Shown: positions 23,414-36,513, numbered from the stretch's first letter. The stretch: 64,000 bases of DNA from Lytechinus pictus (GCF_037042905.1 NC_087252.1:17749701-17813700); one strand, 5' to 3'. Numbers and translations: made by a program. The notes: generated from the letters alone by a model not told the origin.

Positions 23414-26397
23414 GAATATGATGTCCGAAGTGTTTAAGAGTCAAATCTCTTTTTGCTAATAAAAAAATATTTAATTCACTAGTTTCAACATTAATCTTGG
23501 TAGTCCATTACTGTCCAAATTAAGAAATTTTATTCTTTCCATTCGACAAAAAAAAAATCACGTATACAATAGTTAAATACAAGATTACATGATGTTCAAC
23601 GATAAAAAAATAATGGTATTACATACAATGGAAAGTAACACAATTAGATTTGAGACGCTGCAAAAGTTTAACCCCCCCCCCAAAAAAAAAAAAAAAAAAA
23701 AAATAATAATAATAATAGCTTCAACTGAAGAAGCTCTCTCCCATCCTGTGCCCAAACCGTGTCACATCTAGCATAGTTTCAGGCATGTCATGTTAGGGAC
23801 TTCGTAGATTCTATTATACTGTTCCAATATTTACCATTCTTAGAATAAAACAGATTGAGGGCCTTACTGAAATCTCCATTTTCAATAGAAATTATTTGAA
23901 CAAAAAAACTGTATAATTTTTTTTTTCTTTCCTTCAAAATATTATCATTTTACACACCATTTAATAGAAAGAAATATGTTCAAACATAAATACATGTATA
24001 TAACACCAAATAAATATTTAAAAGTAAACACCGTAGATTGCATTGGTTATTCAGAACAGATTCAAACCTACATTTCATAACCAATGTTTACTTTTTTGAT
24101 GAGGTAATCAATATTCTGTGACATAAACGACTGATGTTGACAACGAAACCAGTAATGAGTCTGGTAGCCTATAGTACAGATAAGACTTTTAAAATGTATG
24201 ATTTTGATTAAAAATGGGGATAATTAAAGTACTAGTCTATATTGATATTATGTATGTGCACGCAGGTTCGTATCTTGAGAATAAGCCAGGTACCTCCAGG
24301 GATTAGAAATAAGATAACAAAAATAAAGACCTACCCTCCCCCCAAAAAAAATCAAAAGCAATGATTAATCACAATAACAGTTTAATCTGATTTAAAAGAA
24401 TGAATCCACCAATATCAGATCAACAAGACCAAAAATTCGGATTTTAGACAATCCTGGCGAAAGTTTGCCCCTAACATGGCTTTTCATAGACCCAATATTG
24501 AGAGAGGTGAGTTGATAGACATAATACACGTGACGTGATAACGGTGAATTCTACACTGGAGAGTAAAATTTATTTTTAATCATTCTTTATCATTATGATT
24601 TGGCTTGTATGATAATATTAATTGTAATATAAGAAATTCATGCATATGATCAAGATTTACATTAACCGAATTTTTTAGGTTACTGGATTTTTTTTTTTGG
24701 GGGGGGGTGTTACATACCCTACTGGGATGATATGGTATGTTCATGATTTCGATGTATTTATCAGTTTGTTCATAATAATTTTCATTACATATTCCTTTTT
24801 CGATATTATCACTAGCATAAATATAAATCAATGAGCGATGAAAACAAACATACAAGTCAAATTCGATGTCAATACAAATAGAAATCATAAGAACCTCAGT
24901 TCAATTCATGTCATCGCGAATTGGGAATAACCTTCATCAAAATGTAAAAAGGAAATGTCCAATCATTTTGTTTAGAGCTGTAGAATGAAAGGACCAATAG
25001 TGATAAATAGGCCTACAATTATATACATATTCCGTTTTATTGTTAATAACATTTATTGAATTTCTTTACTGTTATACGCTGTATAATTGATTTCATCACA
25101 TATATTCGGTTAATTTGCCCAATCGAATGAGAACATCGTTTATCATGTAAAAATAAGTTGTTTTTTTTTAAGTGTATTGTTCATTCTTGATCACAAGTAA
25201 AACACGAGGTTGACTGAAGGTAGGCTACCGTGATGCATTTCACTTACCCTTGCTATTTCCGGAGTCATTTCGCCAAGCAAAAGTAGAATAAATCAGCAAT
25301 GCTAGTTGCATTGTATCTTCATGATCTTGTTTGATCTCATTTATCATTCAATCATGAAACTAATTTCTCGAATTCATTACCATTTGTAAAACGTTTCATT
25401 TAGACTAATGTATGGATAATAATGGAATACATTACCTGATAAACTTAAACAGTGCCCTTCCATCTATGTGTTTTTTATTACAAGTGGTGTTAATATCGTG
25501 TGTTTTTATTTTTGACCAATTGTTGTTTTTGTGTAGAGCTTTATATGACGTAATTATTATCATTATTAGCATTATTGACCGACGAAAAACAAGGCTTTTA
25601 ATGAAACTTAGACAATCATAAAGCAATTAATTTCAATCCAAACGATTTTCATGAAAAAAATATACTGAGAGAGCGAACGATGAGCAGACGTGGAAATAGG
25701 AAAATAAAATGGATTGTAAGGCACGAGATGTATGGTCATAGTTAGATAGGTAAAGCATGCATCGGAAAGGTAATAAGGCTTCACAAAGCAAAGAACAGGA
25801 GAAACAAACAAAAAATATGAGGAATCAAAGACAGATGGATGAAAGGAGGGGAAAAAGAAAAAAGGGTTACAAAATTGTTACCAATCTATTGTATAAAGTA
25901 CTTTACAGGTGTATGGTCACATATTACGTCTTACCAAAATGAGGTTATCATTTATTTGTTATGTGTTTAAAATGCTATTACTTAGTTTTGATGTTTAAGT
26001 GTAATATGCTTAAAGTTCAAGCTCTCTTTCATAATTGGCGGAATGACCCATTCTTTGAACTGTAAATGTAAAAGTATTATGCTTGAGATTATGGGGTAAC
26101 TCAAGGTGGTAATCGTGGTATAAATGGTGGAGTTCATTATTTACTCGAAATATATTGCTTAAATTGTTGGGTAGTTTTTCAACTGATACTGATTCAACTT
26201 ATAAATGTAATATTTTTTTTAAGTGTTGAGAAAGAACAAACCTTCTGGTACTGATGATATACACGAGTTTCAATTCGCATGTCGTCTGTTTTCAAAATAA
26301 CAGCGTTCTATAGTTCTACACGATATGCCGTGGTGTTTCACAATGATAGAATTTCGGTTCAACTCGGGAAGAAAAAAATAGGTTACATAGTAATGAC
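23414..26397 (+). repeat. TRIM 3' flank, duplicated non-coding block (copy 1)
   Basis: Non-coding sequence collinear with 51763-55470. Shared stretches include ATACACGTGACGTGATAACGG (24525 with 53062) and AATCATTTTGTTTAGAGCT (24962 with 53533). A poly-C/poly-A tract (23671-23702) and poly-T/poly-G tract (24690-24708) are found only here. No further gene is recognised. Confidence 0.75.
23458..23463 (+). terminator. Possible poly(A) signal, TRIM copy 1
   Basis: AATAAA 45 bp after the stop codon. It is not conserved at this position in copy 2, and the AT-rich context makes chance occurrence likely. Confidence 0.4.
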
Positions 26398-26855
26398 TTA
26401 AAGGGAAATTCGCCATGACAAAAAGTTGATGTAAAAATAGCAGAAAAAATGACAAAAAAATATTAACGAAGGTTTGAGGGAATTCCATCAAAGTAAAAAG
26501 GTTATCAAATGATTTGATTTGTGACGTCATATGCGAGCCGAGCAGGTTTCCTTCATATAGTATGGTAAAACTGAAAGAATTGTCGTTTTCTAAGAAAATT
26601 ATAAATGTTTTTATTGTACCTTCAGTATGTCAATACACAAATAATTTCACACGTCCTCCTAAAAAGGAAATTAAAAATAAGTAATCACGAACCAACATAT
26701 GGGGCGGCTGCTCGTTTTTGACGTCATAAATCCAAATTCTAATAACTTTTTTTGTATTGAATGGATTTTCCTTAAACTTTCACCCCTTTTTTCCGTTCTG
26801 CTATTTTATTTTACAACAAACCTTTCTATACATGTAGGCTGAACTTTCCTTTTAA
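26398..26855. mobile_element. TTAA-flanked MITE (458 bp)
   Basis: TTAA at both edges, with inverted ends AAGGGAAATTC and GAACTTTCCTT. The matching site downstream of TRIM copy 2 (AGTAATGATTACATTGT near 55460) lacks it, so it inserted after the duplication. Subterminal TGACGTCAT occurs on both sides. Confidence 0.85.
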
Positions 26856-27590
26856 GGGTTTCTAGATATAACCTTACATATATATGGGAGAATAACAAAA
26901 ATGATTTTCTTGGAGTGGACCTAACCCCTTTTGCAAACTCTTCTGAAGAGCTCATTTGTCAAAATGGGTTAGATCAATTGTTCATAAATTTTATTTTCTG
27001 TTTCAACAATTTTCAAAACCCATTGATTTTTAGTCGCTCTGATTATGGACCTATTCATGCTCTGATGATACCAAAGAAAATTTGAAATTCACATTAAAAC
27101 GTGAATAAAAGTAGCAAAGAAATCACTTTTTTATTCAAAGGAAATTTGATTTATTTCACATTACTTGCAGTTCACTTGTTAGGTCCACAAATATAATTTT
27201 TTGGGGAAAAAATATATGTATAAAAATTGGAGACAGGTTGATTTTGATACACCCAATTTTATGTTTATATCGTAGTACTTAATGACAACTTAGTTTCTCA
27301 TAAGAATATTGCAGTAAGTGAAAAAAAAAAACCTTTTGCAACACATCTTCACATTTATACCAATCTTATAGAGGGAAAAGAATGGAGCCCTGTGGAAGTC
27401 TAGAATTGATATTTCCTTGTTCTGAAATGTGATCTTTAATAAATACGTATGTTTGTAAACCACTTTTGTTAGATAAAAACGATTTGTTCCTTCTTACAAA
27501 GTTTACATCTTCATTCATTTTACAAAGTGAATCTGGAACGAAAGATGAGGATTGATTATTCATTTGGTCGAAGTAATGTTATGCCAAGAT
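26856..27590 (+). other. Non-coding, diverged part of the duplication
   Basis: Matches copy 2 only in patches (GAGAATGGAGCC, TTTGTAAACCAC; 27370-27540 with 56885-57070). The stretch 27366-27470, read on the minus strand, contains a LINE-like PQGSILFPL fragment, suggesting an ancient decayed LINE. Confidence 0.45.
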
Positions 27591-28300
27591 GATGAACGTG
27601 CGTGATTTTCAGAGTTATGTATGTATATGGATGTGGATGGTGGACATGGAAATGGTTGTGATAATTGTGAGCTTGGAGACGATGGTTATGATGGCGACCA
27701 TGCAGAAGGTCTTTGACTTGATGGCAAGAGTTGCAATAATGGTAGTAATGATAACATGGATAATGACTATGGAGATGCTAGTGATGCTGTTGATGGTGGT
27801 GGTGATGATTATAATAATGATGGTGATGGAGATGATATTACGATGTCTGTGATGATGACAGGAATGAGGATGGAGATAATAATGAAGATGATGTTCATGT
27901 TCGTGATAGTAATGATTGTGATGGGGATAAGAACAATGATGGCGATGGAGATGATATGGAAGATGGTGTTGATGGTAATTGAAGTAATGATGGTGATTAA
28001 GATGATATTTAAGACTTTTGTGATGTTGACGATCATTATGATGGTAATGGATGATGGAGATGATAGTGAAGACGATGAAGACGTTGATTATGGTAATGGT
28101 GATGATAGTGAAATGACTAATGTTTATGGTTGTAATGATGGGGATGGATATGGTAGTAAAGATGATGGTGATGTTGATGATGGTAATGATGTTAACGGAG
28201 ATGATAGAGAACATTATAGTGATGTTAACTATAGTAATGTTTGTGATTGCAATGGCAGTCATCATGTGATAAAGAAAGATATGGTGGTGAGAATGGTGTA
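27591..28300 (+). repeat. Imperfect GAT/GGT-rich simple repeat
   Basis: About 700 bp of GATGATGGTGATGG-like sequence with interruptions, giving long open frames of Met/Asp or His/Ile in several phases. A shorter counterpart lies in copy 2 at about 57150-57500 and 57780-57950. Confidence 0.85.
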
Positions 28301-28330
28301 GTGTTGGTGACAACAGAAAATTCACAACAA

Positions 28331-28935
28331 GTCTACCCCAACAAAAAGTTGATTTGAATAAAAAGAGAAAAATCCAACAAGCACAACACTGAAAATTTCA
28401 TCAAAATCGGATGTAAAATAAGAAAGTTATGACATTTTAAAGTTTCGCTTAATTTCACAACACAGTTCTATACACATCCTGGTCGGTATGCAAATAAGGG
28501 GACTGATGACATTACTCACTCACTATTTATTTTGGATTTAATTATTTATTTCCATTTTCTCCTCATTGTCCTTGAAACAAAATTTCATTCCTCCCTGATC
28601 CTGATTATGTGGAATTACCATCGCCTTAACATTTTATGGTTCAATCAAGTTGGTCCTTATTATCAAATCTGTAAAAATTGAAATATTCTATATTTCAAAC
28701 AATACAAAACAAAAGAAATAGTGAGTGAGGGACATCGTCGACTCTCTCATTTGCATGTCATTGAGTTGTGCATATAACTGTTTTTTTTTTTTGAAAAATA
28801 AGCGACATTTAAAAATGTCATAACGTCCTTATTTTACATCCGATTTTGATGAAATTTTCAGCATTATGCTTGTTTGATTTTTCTTTATTTAATAAAATAA
28901 AAAAAAATCTGAGGTGGACTTGACCTTAAACTAGT
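28331..28935. mobile_element. TTAA-family MITE (about 600 bp)
   Basis: Left arm CTACCCCAACAAAAAGTTG, right arm GAGGTGGACTTGACCTTAA. The arms pair over most of their length. Ends are slightly degraded, so an exact TTAA is only visible on the right. Confidence 0.8.
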
Positions 28936-28975
28936 ATTGTTCAAGTTTGGGCTTTGTACCGTTTGGTTAAAATGT

Positions 28976-29179
28976 GTTAATTTAACACCAGCCCGGAATC
29001 TATATATGTCCACACCTGAGAAGTATTGAAACAACACCATCAAACCGATGCTGTTTTAATACTAATTGATGTTGTTTAAACACCTACCCGGTGTTAGACC
29101 AAAACGAAACTGGTGTTGTTTGATACAATACTTATTTGGTGTGGACATATATAGATGCCGGTCTGGTGTTGAATCAACA
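28976..29179. mobile_element. Palindromic MITE (204 bp)
   Basis: Inverted ends of about 40 bp: GTTAATTTAACACCAGCCCG on the left; GGTCTGGTGTTGAATCAAC on the right. Inside these, ATCTATATATGTCCACACC pairs with GGTGTGGACATATATAGAT. The centre repeats ACACC/GGTGT. Confidence 0.88.
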
Positions 29180-31230
29180 CCATATATTTTTGCAATGTAG
29201 TTACAGTATATTTTGTGCAGGCAGTTGACTGCAATGGATTAGATTGAGAGAATGATCTTAGAAGCTACCAAAATGTGGCGTCAAGTTAGACGCATTTTAG
29301 TAAATTTATCAAGATGTGTCGTGTTTTGGTTACGGGATATTTTGGCAAATGCACTTTTTGGTAAATTATCGAAATGTGCAGTTACCAAAATGTGTTGTAA
29401 CATAGTTAACGGCATATTTTGGCAACTGCACATTTCATAATTTAGCAACATAATGTGCCTTAACAAAAGGGAATTATGGGACACCCACGGCACACCATTA
29501 TCTTCGTCCATGGTTAAGCGCACAACGAATGAAAACGCTAAACAACATCCACTGCGAATATAAAAAAAACCGGGGAAAAAATGCATGAGGAAGTAAGTCA
29601 AAATTGATATTAGAGCGTGAAGGCAACATTTCAAAGGGAGTGGCTGAGTCCCGACTGTTTTGACGTAGGCAACTTCCAATGTAAGACACCGACTAGGGAA
29701 GATTAGATCGAGAATCTTATGAAGATATTGACGACACTCGGCAATACTCAGGCCAAACCTGCCTTTTCCTCTGCGGCGTTGAGATCATGAACGAGGAAGG
29801 GGTCCTGGAATTGATTTGGCGCCGTTTCTTACATCGACTACCTACACGTTTCTCTCTTTTGAACTGACTACTGGACGGTGCTCGGCTTCCAACTCGCGCA
29901 GAAAATAGCAAAATTGCAAAATTGGTAAGTTCGCAATCTATCACATCAGAAATGAAATTTTTCATGCAAGGGGATGCATATGATTTATAATTTCTGAGAA
30001 AGAGAGTAATTCCAAAATAGAAATAAATGGAAATATCACCCAAAAAAAAAGGTTGAGATTGTTGGGACAGTCAGAAAAGATAAAGCTAAGATAATTGTAA
30101 AAAATATCCATGGTGACCGTCAGTCGCGAACAGATGGGGACCTAGGGGGCACTCCCCCCCCCCCCCATCCGCTTAATAATAATAAAAAATCCGACGACCA
30201 TGGAAAACGAGAAAATGAGACAGAAAAGTTGAAATATTATATTATTTTCTAAATATAACGTCAAAGTCTATCACAAAATTTGACCTTTATAATAAAAATG
30301 TCGAAATTCTTGCTCGCTTGTAACTTTTTTTTTTAGATTTTGCCCGATACGCCATATCTCGCCCCCTAAAAACTTATGGTTCATTACGCGAGTGGTGGCT
30401 GTGATATTACCACATTATGATTTATCTAGTAAATATCCAATCTCTCAATGTTTCTTTCCCAGATATAAACCTTTTACTTTACAATAATAATCATGCGCTA
30501 TCATGCTACCATACTACAAGGGTTCTGTGAAAGGTTAATTTCTATTCATCTTACATACGATATTTGATTTACGATTCTACACACCTTTAAAACATATATC
30601 TTTTAACTGTATCCTTATGTACATGTGATTGCATTGGTTGGCATTGATAGCGAATGTTCATCCTATTCAATATCTGCATGTCTTGTATGCAACTTTTGTG
30701 CAACTCCATGTTACACTAGTCTGTTGTGCTTGTTATCTTTAACCAATACTTGTTCATGTACATCTTGTTCAATAAATGTGTGTTTTTTGCGCACGCAACC
30801 TATGTTGAAATCAATGCTAGGGACACCATTTATTGACAACAATAATGACAAGGCATCTCTTTTAACATAACTCTCTTAAAGCGAAAACATAATAAACGGG
30901 TGTGCTTTTGGTAACTTCTTGCACCCATTTTAATTGCTCCAGATCTACTCTTGCAGCAAAGTTTAAATATTTTACGTTTTATTTTTCAAAATGATATTCA
31001 TTACTTTCGCATTGCAGTAGATTTATCAGTCTGCTGCTTCAATGCATTTTAGTGATGATTGGAAATTTTGAATACATTACCAGCAGCATATCTCATATAT
31101 CGTGGAATCAGGGGTGGAGTTGGGCTTCAATCCATTCTGAATTAGGCATACCATTAATGAAATCATAGTTTTAATGACTGACACTTTTTACGCGACCCGT
31201 GATACGTCGCTATCAAGATCAGGTATGTTT
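29180..31230. other. Unannotated intergenic DNA
   Basis: 29270-29460 has short imperfect repeats of AAAATGTG and TTTTGGTAA. 30130-30175 has a poly-C stretch resembling an element end (CTAGGGGGCACTCCC). Otherwise no gene or repeat is recognised; open frames here are short and have no known motifs. Confidence 0.6.
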
Positions 31231-31409
31231 GGAGTTATACCTTGGTCACATTTGCTCTATGGCGGCAGTACGGCAAGTCGAAAACAGCCGTTTTAACATG
31301 TTTTTTGTAGCAACTACATATCGGTGGTTTGAATTAAATTTAATACAACGGCTGTTTTCGACTTGCCGTACAGCCGCCGTAGAGCAAATATGACCAAGGT
31401 ATAAACTCC
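31231..31409. mobile_element. Palindromic MITE (179 bp)
   Basis: Inverted arms of about 70 bp. Left GGAGTTATACCTTGGTCACA... pairs with right ...TGACCAAGGTATAAACTCC, and GTACGGCAAGTCGAAAACAG with its complement. The loop is short and AT-rich. Confidence 0.9.
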
Positions 31410-32255
31410 GAGTCCAAGAGCCCAACGAGACATATATGGAATATATTTTCTTACAAAGTCTAAGAAAAATCTTACCCGAAATTTAGCCATGGAATGAATT
31501 TTGCTTCTTTTTCTACTTGTGGACTTCCATTTCAATCTCTCGTCTGAAATTAATTCATATTCATAATCTCGAAATGTCAATACATTTCTGAGCATTCCTC
31601 TCAATGTACGTACCCACACGAATGTCATGTCACAAAAATGCACTCGTAAACAATACCCTTACCAATGCTCTTTTTTATTGTGAGTTAGGTGCATTAATGT
31701 GTTCATCTGCCTTTCTGTGAGGATGTGTTGGAGGAGTGTTTGTGTGTCTGTGTTTGGGTGAGAGTGAGGGTGTGTATTTTTGTACACATGTTTTATCGAT
31801 AATGATACACATGTTGAAGAATCTTTTGTATGTATATAGCATTTTGTAGACCACGCAAATAATGTATTAAAAACAACAAAAAACAACACCTGTTTACTTA
31901 TACCGGTAATTGGCACGACTATTTAAACTTCAATGGTTGAAATAAAAAGTACAATATATTCATATGTATGACTTTTATATAATGAATACTATCCATAACT
32001 CAATGAAAGAGGAGCGCACACACAAACTGGTTGTCTTAAAGGTCACCTCTACCTCAACAGCAAGTTGACAACACTAAACAGAAAGAAAACATCTAATAAA
32101 GTGAGATTATAAGTGAAACATTAATTGCATTCAAATATATTGCTCGCTTAAAAAAAAAACAATTATGCACAATTTATTTTAAAAATTGATGGCCGACTAG
32201 CAAACGGACTTAATAGTTTTGAACTTCATTGAATACACGAAGAGGGTAGGTACTT
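31410..32255. other. Intergenic DNA
   Basis: A degraded (GT)n stretch lies at 31730-31785. Nothing else is recognised. Confidence 0.55.
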
Positions 32256-32502
32256 AATAATAAATAATAAATAATAACGTTTTATTTACCCAGGGTAGCC
32301 ACTTCAATCATAAGACTGCTCTTCCAGCGGGCCCTGCATAACATTATATGTTATTATTACCCTTCTCCAGTCTAAATGCTGAACGCCAAGCAAGAAGGCA
32401 GAAGGTCCCATTTTTATAAGTCTTTGGTATGACTCGGCCGGGGATCGAACCCACGACCTCCCGTTCATGAGGCGGACGCTCTACCACTGAGCCACCATGC
32501 CC
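32256..32502 (-). mobile_element. tRNA-derived SINE
   Basis: The reverse complement begins with a tRNA-like head: box A TGGCTCAGTGGTAGAGCG, an anticodon region with CTCATGA, and box B GGGTTCGATCCCC. A roughly 150-bp body follows, ending CCCTGGGTAAATAAAACG and an ATT-rich tail. Direct repeats GGTACTT (32249-32255 and 32503-32509) flank it as a target duplication. The head would supply an RNA polymerase III promoter; mobilisation depends on a partner LINE that is not identifiable here. Confidence 0.9.
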
Positions 32503-32509
32503 GGTACTT

Positions 32510-33350
32510 GACAAATAAAATAATACAAGTGCGCAGCGCCAGCTGAAAATGTTGGTTATTATACGATATAGATATATAAATAGCTTATATACAAATAAGT
32601 TGAATATATATTTACAAACAGTAACAAAATAAATTTCATTTAACAGTGCAATGAAGATTTAAATGTCATAACTTTGATAAACTTCATTTGGCGTTTACAT
32701 ACAAGAATATGTGAGACAGCGTTGCTTCTAACCCTGTTATTTACAGTTTGCATCTTAAAACAAACGACATAATTCAAATTAAAGAAAAATCAATTAAAAA
32801 AATTCAAGTCCAAATCAATAGAATGGCTGGTTCTTCAAATACCTCTGCACATAATATCAGATATCTCTCTCTCGTATACAAAGAATCTGAATAGTATAAG
32901 TATGCATACATTGCAACCAGTAGAACGAATGTTTTAGTAGATCGTATAAATAATAACACTGCTAAGCATTTTAAACCTTAACCATATTCTTCAACACTAT
33001 TTGCAATCAAAAGCTTAGGAATCAGTCCGCTGAAAATGGATAATAAGATAATAGGAAAAAGGAATGATCACAATTTCATCTGGCACGGCGTATAATTTGT
33101 TTGCGAAGCAACACTGCACTTTGCACAATGCGACCTTCGTAGTACACAGGGGTTCATGAACACGTGATATTGCAATGATCAATGACATCGACGGGAATCC
33201 CCCCCCCCCCCCAAAAAAAAAAGGGGGAAAAAAGGGCGCTGTGATGATCAACCATTATGTTCGTCGATTTGTAGAAATAGGCAAACATTTTTAATCATCT
33301 GAGGCTTTGATGAAAGCCCCAAGATGAATAAATAATATTGATAAAACGGC
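32510..33350. other. Intergenic DNA
   Basis: Nothing recognised apart from a C14/A10 homopolymer pair at about 33200-33220. Confidence 0.55.
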
Positions 33351-33359
33351 GATTGTGGG

Positions 33360-33615
33360 CATTGGCAGCGGAAGCCAAAAAATTTAGGAGGGGTCTACTT
33401 GAAGTTTTGGGATGGAAAGAGGTAAAAAATTTGACAAGCGAAAAAAAAAAAAAAAAAGGTTATCAACCAATAAATTTAGGGGGAGACCACCAAAACCAAA
33501 ATTTGTTGACAAGCAAGAAAAAGGATATCAACAAAAACTTTAGGGGGGAATGTCCCCCCACCTTAATTTAAGGGGGGACAGGAACACCCCGTCCACCCCC
33601 GCTTCCGCCGCCTAT
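33360..33615. mobile_element. hAT-like MITE (256 bp)
   Basis: Direct flanks GATTGTGGG (33351 and 33616) are a perfect 9-bp (or 8-bp) target duplication. Ends CATTGGCAGCGGAAGCC and GCTTCCGCCGCCTAT are inverted. The interior is purine-rich with two tandem-like TTGACAAGC segments. Confidence 0.88.
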
Positions 33616-33751
33616 GATTGTGGGTACATACACGTGTGATACTTAATTCTCATATTAAATACGCCTGCAATCCTTGCTTAAAATCCAAGTGACTGATATA
33701 TTCCCTAATGAATAGAGCACAGTGTCCCATATTGTGGTAGCAGTGCTGAAC

Positions 33752-33889
33752 TCAATGTGAAGATACTTTTTCACACTTTTACATTTGAGCATTTAATCAG
33801 TGTTAATCACATAGTCGACCATGTGAGCTGGATGTGAACCGTGACCCTGTCGAGGTGTCCAGAGTGTGAAAATACCTTCACATTGTTGA
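33752..33889. mobile_element. Short palindromic MITE (138 bp)
   Basis: TCAATGTGAAGATAC...TTTTCACACT on the left pairs with AGTGTGAAAATACCTTCACATTG on the right. No coding content. The target duplication is not clear. Confidence 0.7.
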
Positions 33890-34399
33890 TTATGAGCATT
33901 TTGAAATCATATAATAATAAACTGGCAGGCCGACTTATTAGTCCCTAACTATCATCATGATAGAGAGGGACACGTTTCAATTTCTGTTGTCTAAATAGTT
34001 CCAGATGACTCGTCCTTCGTAATAACATCTAATAACATTTCTATAAAAAAATCTACATATATTTCGGAGATAAAATTCGTTGATATTTCTTATTGAATAC
34101 CTATTTGTAATACTATTAGGAGGTTAAATGTTATAAGTATTCATATAGGGTTCCTTTGGATTAAGAAATCAAGAAACAAGTAAGAAAATAGCCATGTAAA
34201 TCATAAATAATAATAAAAAAATTAAGCTTCCGAAACAATGGGTCAGTATGGGAAATATATGTTTAATTAGTGATTATTTTTTTGCCAGTTAATTGTAATT
34301 AGGCCCGTGTAACCTCCATGCACCGCTAGAGCGCCCACATACATTGTATACAAGGCATGCACAGCACTGGCGTGCACCGTACCGTATGTACACTCTAAA

Positions 34400-34952
34400 A
34401 ATGAAGTGCTAATTTAGCACTTAAATAAAAAGAGCAAAATCCAACAAGCATAACACTGAAAATTTCATCAGAGTCGGATGTAAAATAAGAAAATTAATGA
34501 CATTTTAAAGTTATGCTTAATTTCCCAAAACAGTTATATGCACATCCTGGTCAGTAGGCAAATGAAGAGACTGGTGGCGTCATCCACTTTTCCAATTTTT
34601 GTCCTTGTTGCCAAGTGAAAAATGGTAAATTCCTCCATGAACAGTTTGAATTAGCATTGTTTAATACTATATGGTTCAGTCAAGTTGGTCCTTATTGTCA
34701 AAACTGTAAAAAATGAAATATTGGATAATTCAAACAATAAAAAAACAAAAGAAATAGTGAGTGAAGGACATCATCGACTGTCTCATTTGCATGTCACTGA
34801 GTTGTGCATATAATTGTTTTGTAAAATATGTGAAACTTTAAACTGTAACATTTGTATTTTACTTTCGATTTTGATGAAAGTATTAGCGCTACGCTAGTTC
34901 GATTTTTCTCGTTTTATTCAAAGCAACATTTATCTGGGGTGGACTTGACCTA
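34400..34952. mobile_element. TTAA-family MITE, left end replaced
   Basis: The body from CAAAATCCAACAAGCATAAC and the right end GGGGTGGACTTGACC belong to the family at 60066. The left 40 bp instead reads CACTCTAAAAATGAAGTGC, like the terminus of another MITE type, suggesting truncation by a second element. Confidence 0.75.
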
Positions 34953-34953
34953 T

Positions 34954-35054
34954 AATGGGCTTGTATACGTGACTGCACTTCGAGTGCTGATTTTCTAGTT
35001 CAAATTTGAATGACTAAATCAGCACTCAAAGTGCAGTTACTATACAAGCCCATT
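34954..35054. mobile_element. Palindromic MITE (about 100 bp)
   Basis: AATGGGCTTGTATACGTGAC on the left pairs with its near-complement GTTACTATACAAGCCCATT on the right. CTGCACTTCGAGTGCTGATT also pairs. It abuts the preceding MITE directly. Confidence 0.88.
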
Positions 35055-36000
35055 AACATGATTAAGTACCGCGATCCCGTTCCGTACGGTAGACCCCATG
35101 TTTTCACACCGCCCAGTATATTTAGTTCCCAAGACCCCTTATTTTACCCATGTGGTCAGTTCCTTAGACCCCAATTTCAGAGTTTCTTGAGGCACACCCC
35201 ATCAAAAAGTAATTTAAGTGCCACCCCCCGTGTAAAATATTATTTTTGCTATAAATAAGATGATATGTTAGACAAGGCAAGATCATTGTCTTATAGTGCT
35301 AATTATGGTGACGAGATGAATTTCAAGTCTACTCGTACTCATTAACGCAGCAGTACATGCAAATCCTAACACAAAAAAAAATTGAAAGACGTTTCCTTGT
35401 TTATTGTTTTTGTTATTGATAGGAAACCTATATCCCCATTATTGTTATTTTCTTAAATGATATAATTACTTTTTGTTTTCAAGATTCATCAATAATTTAT
35501 TGGCAAGATATAAGAAATGTACTTCAGTGAGTACTCTTACGCACGTTTTGGCATTAAAAATACACTTTGACAAACCATACCTTACCTTTCCAATACACCA
35601 TTTTCCAAGAAAAAAAAAATCTGCATATATTTTGGGTAAAAAAGTGGACACAGGAATCCGCATCTAAACGTATATATACCTATCGTCCGCATCTTTTCCC
35701 GTAGGTATATACATGTAATAAAACAAATTGGCGATGGGATGGGATCCGCGGAGATCCGCAGAAAAATTTACTTTTTTGGGACGCAACGGTGGACGCCGAG
35801 CACTGTGTGACTGAGGCTTTAGGTACATAAACAGGATTATAAGACGCAAACGTCCTGGTCAAGCAAACGCTCAAGCTGCTATGACGAAGCTTTAAAAAAA
35901 GCAAATGTTTAAAAGAACAAGCAAAATTTACGCTCTATGAATACGCTTTTTAGCAACAGCTTATTTGTGAAAAAATATCAACTTATAATTACTTGTTAAA
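35055..36000. other. Intergenic DNA with an R1-like fragment
   Basis: 35855-35960 is an inverted diverged copy of the R1 right end (CAAGCAAACGCTCAAGCTGC; AATACGCTTTTTAGCAACAG). The rest is unrecognised. Confidence 0.6.
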
Positions 36001-36513
36001 AATTATTTGTGAGTACATTTTGACCTTTGAAAGAGCAAACAGCCCCCTTATTTTTTCATTATATTTTTGTATTAGATGTATCAATGAGTTCACGGGTATT
36101 TGGTTCCTTGTTTCGATCTCATATTAGAGAATTCGAGAGAAGACGACGACTGCCTAAGGTCTATCACCCAAAACCAAATGCAGATGTTACCAAACTTCTT
36201 GATATGCTAGAGGCAGATCACCAGGAAGATTGAGTGAGTACTTTAAAATCTATATAGAAAATAAAGTTTACCCCAACATAAAAATCCAGCGAACTCAGCA
36301 CGGAAAATGTCATCAAAATTGGGGGTGAATAAGAAAGCTATGTGCATTTTTAATTTTGGGCTTAATTTCACAAAACAGTTAAATGAACATCCAGGTCGGT
36401 ATGAAAATTATGGGACTGATTACGTCACCCACTCACAATTTCTTTCGTGATTCATTATATGAAAAAGGAAATTTCTTTTATTTTCCTCATTGTGAAACAA
36501 AGAGGAAAATAAA

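Larger units (their letters stand above)
10700..28310 (+). repeat. Large segmental duplication, copy 1
   Basis: Collinear with about 36000-57530. Shared blocks in order are: GAATTCGAGAGAAGAC and the following degenerate MITE (10740-11270 with 36010-36500; 11260-11595 with 41740-42090); the minus-strand LINE (13140-17640 with 42100-43960); and the TRIM gene with its flanks (17641-28310 with 49400-57530). Differences are mostly clean insertions of mobile elements in one copy, plus a 5.4-kb segment missing here between LINE and TRIM. Edges are approximate because divergence is high. Confidence 0.85.

Noticed and set aside
27615-28325. 236-codon His/Ile/Thr-rich minus-strand frame and a 181-codon Asp-rich plus-strand frame
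   Set aside because: Both read an imperfect GAT/GGT simple repeat. Composition is low-complexity and not conserved in copy 2.
36027-36233. 68-codon frame containing SSRVFGSLFRSHIREFERRR
   Set aside because: It lies in a block shared by both duplication copies but is broken in copy 1 (10760-10960) by frameshifts. It could be an old gene fragment, but evidence is too thin to call.
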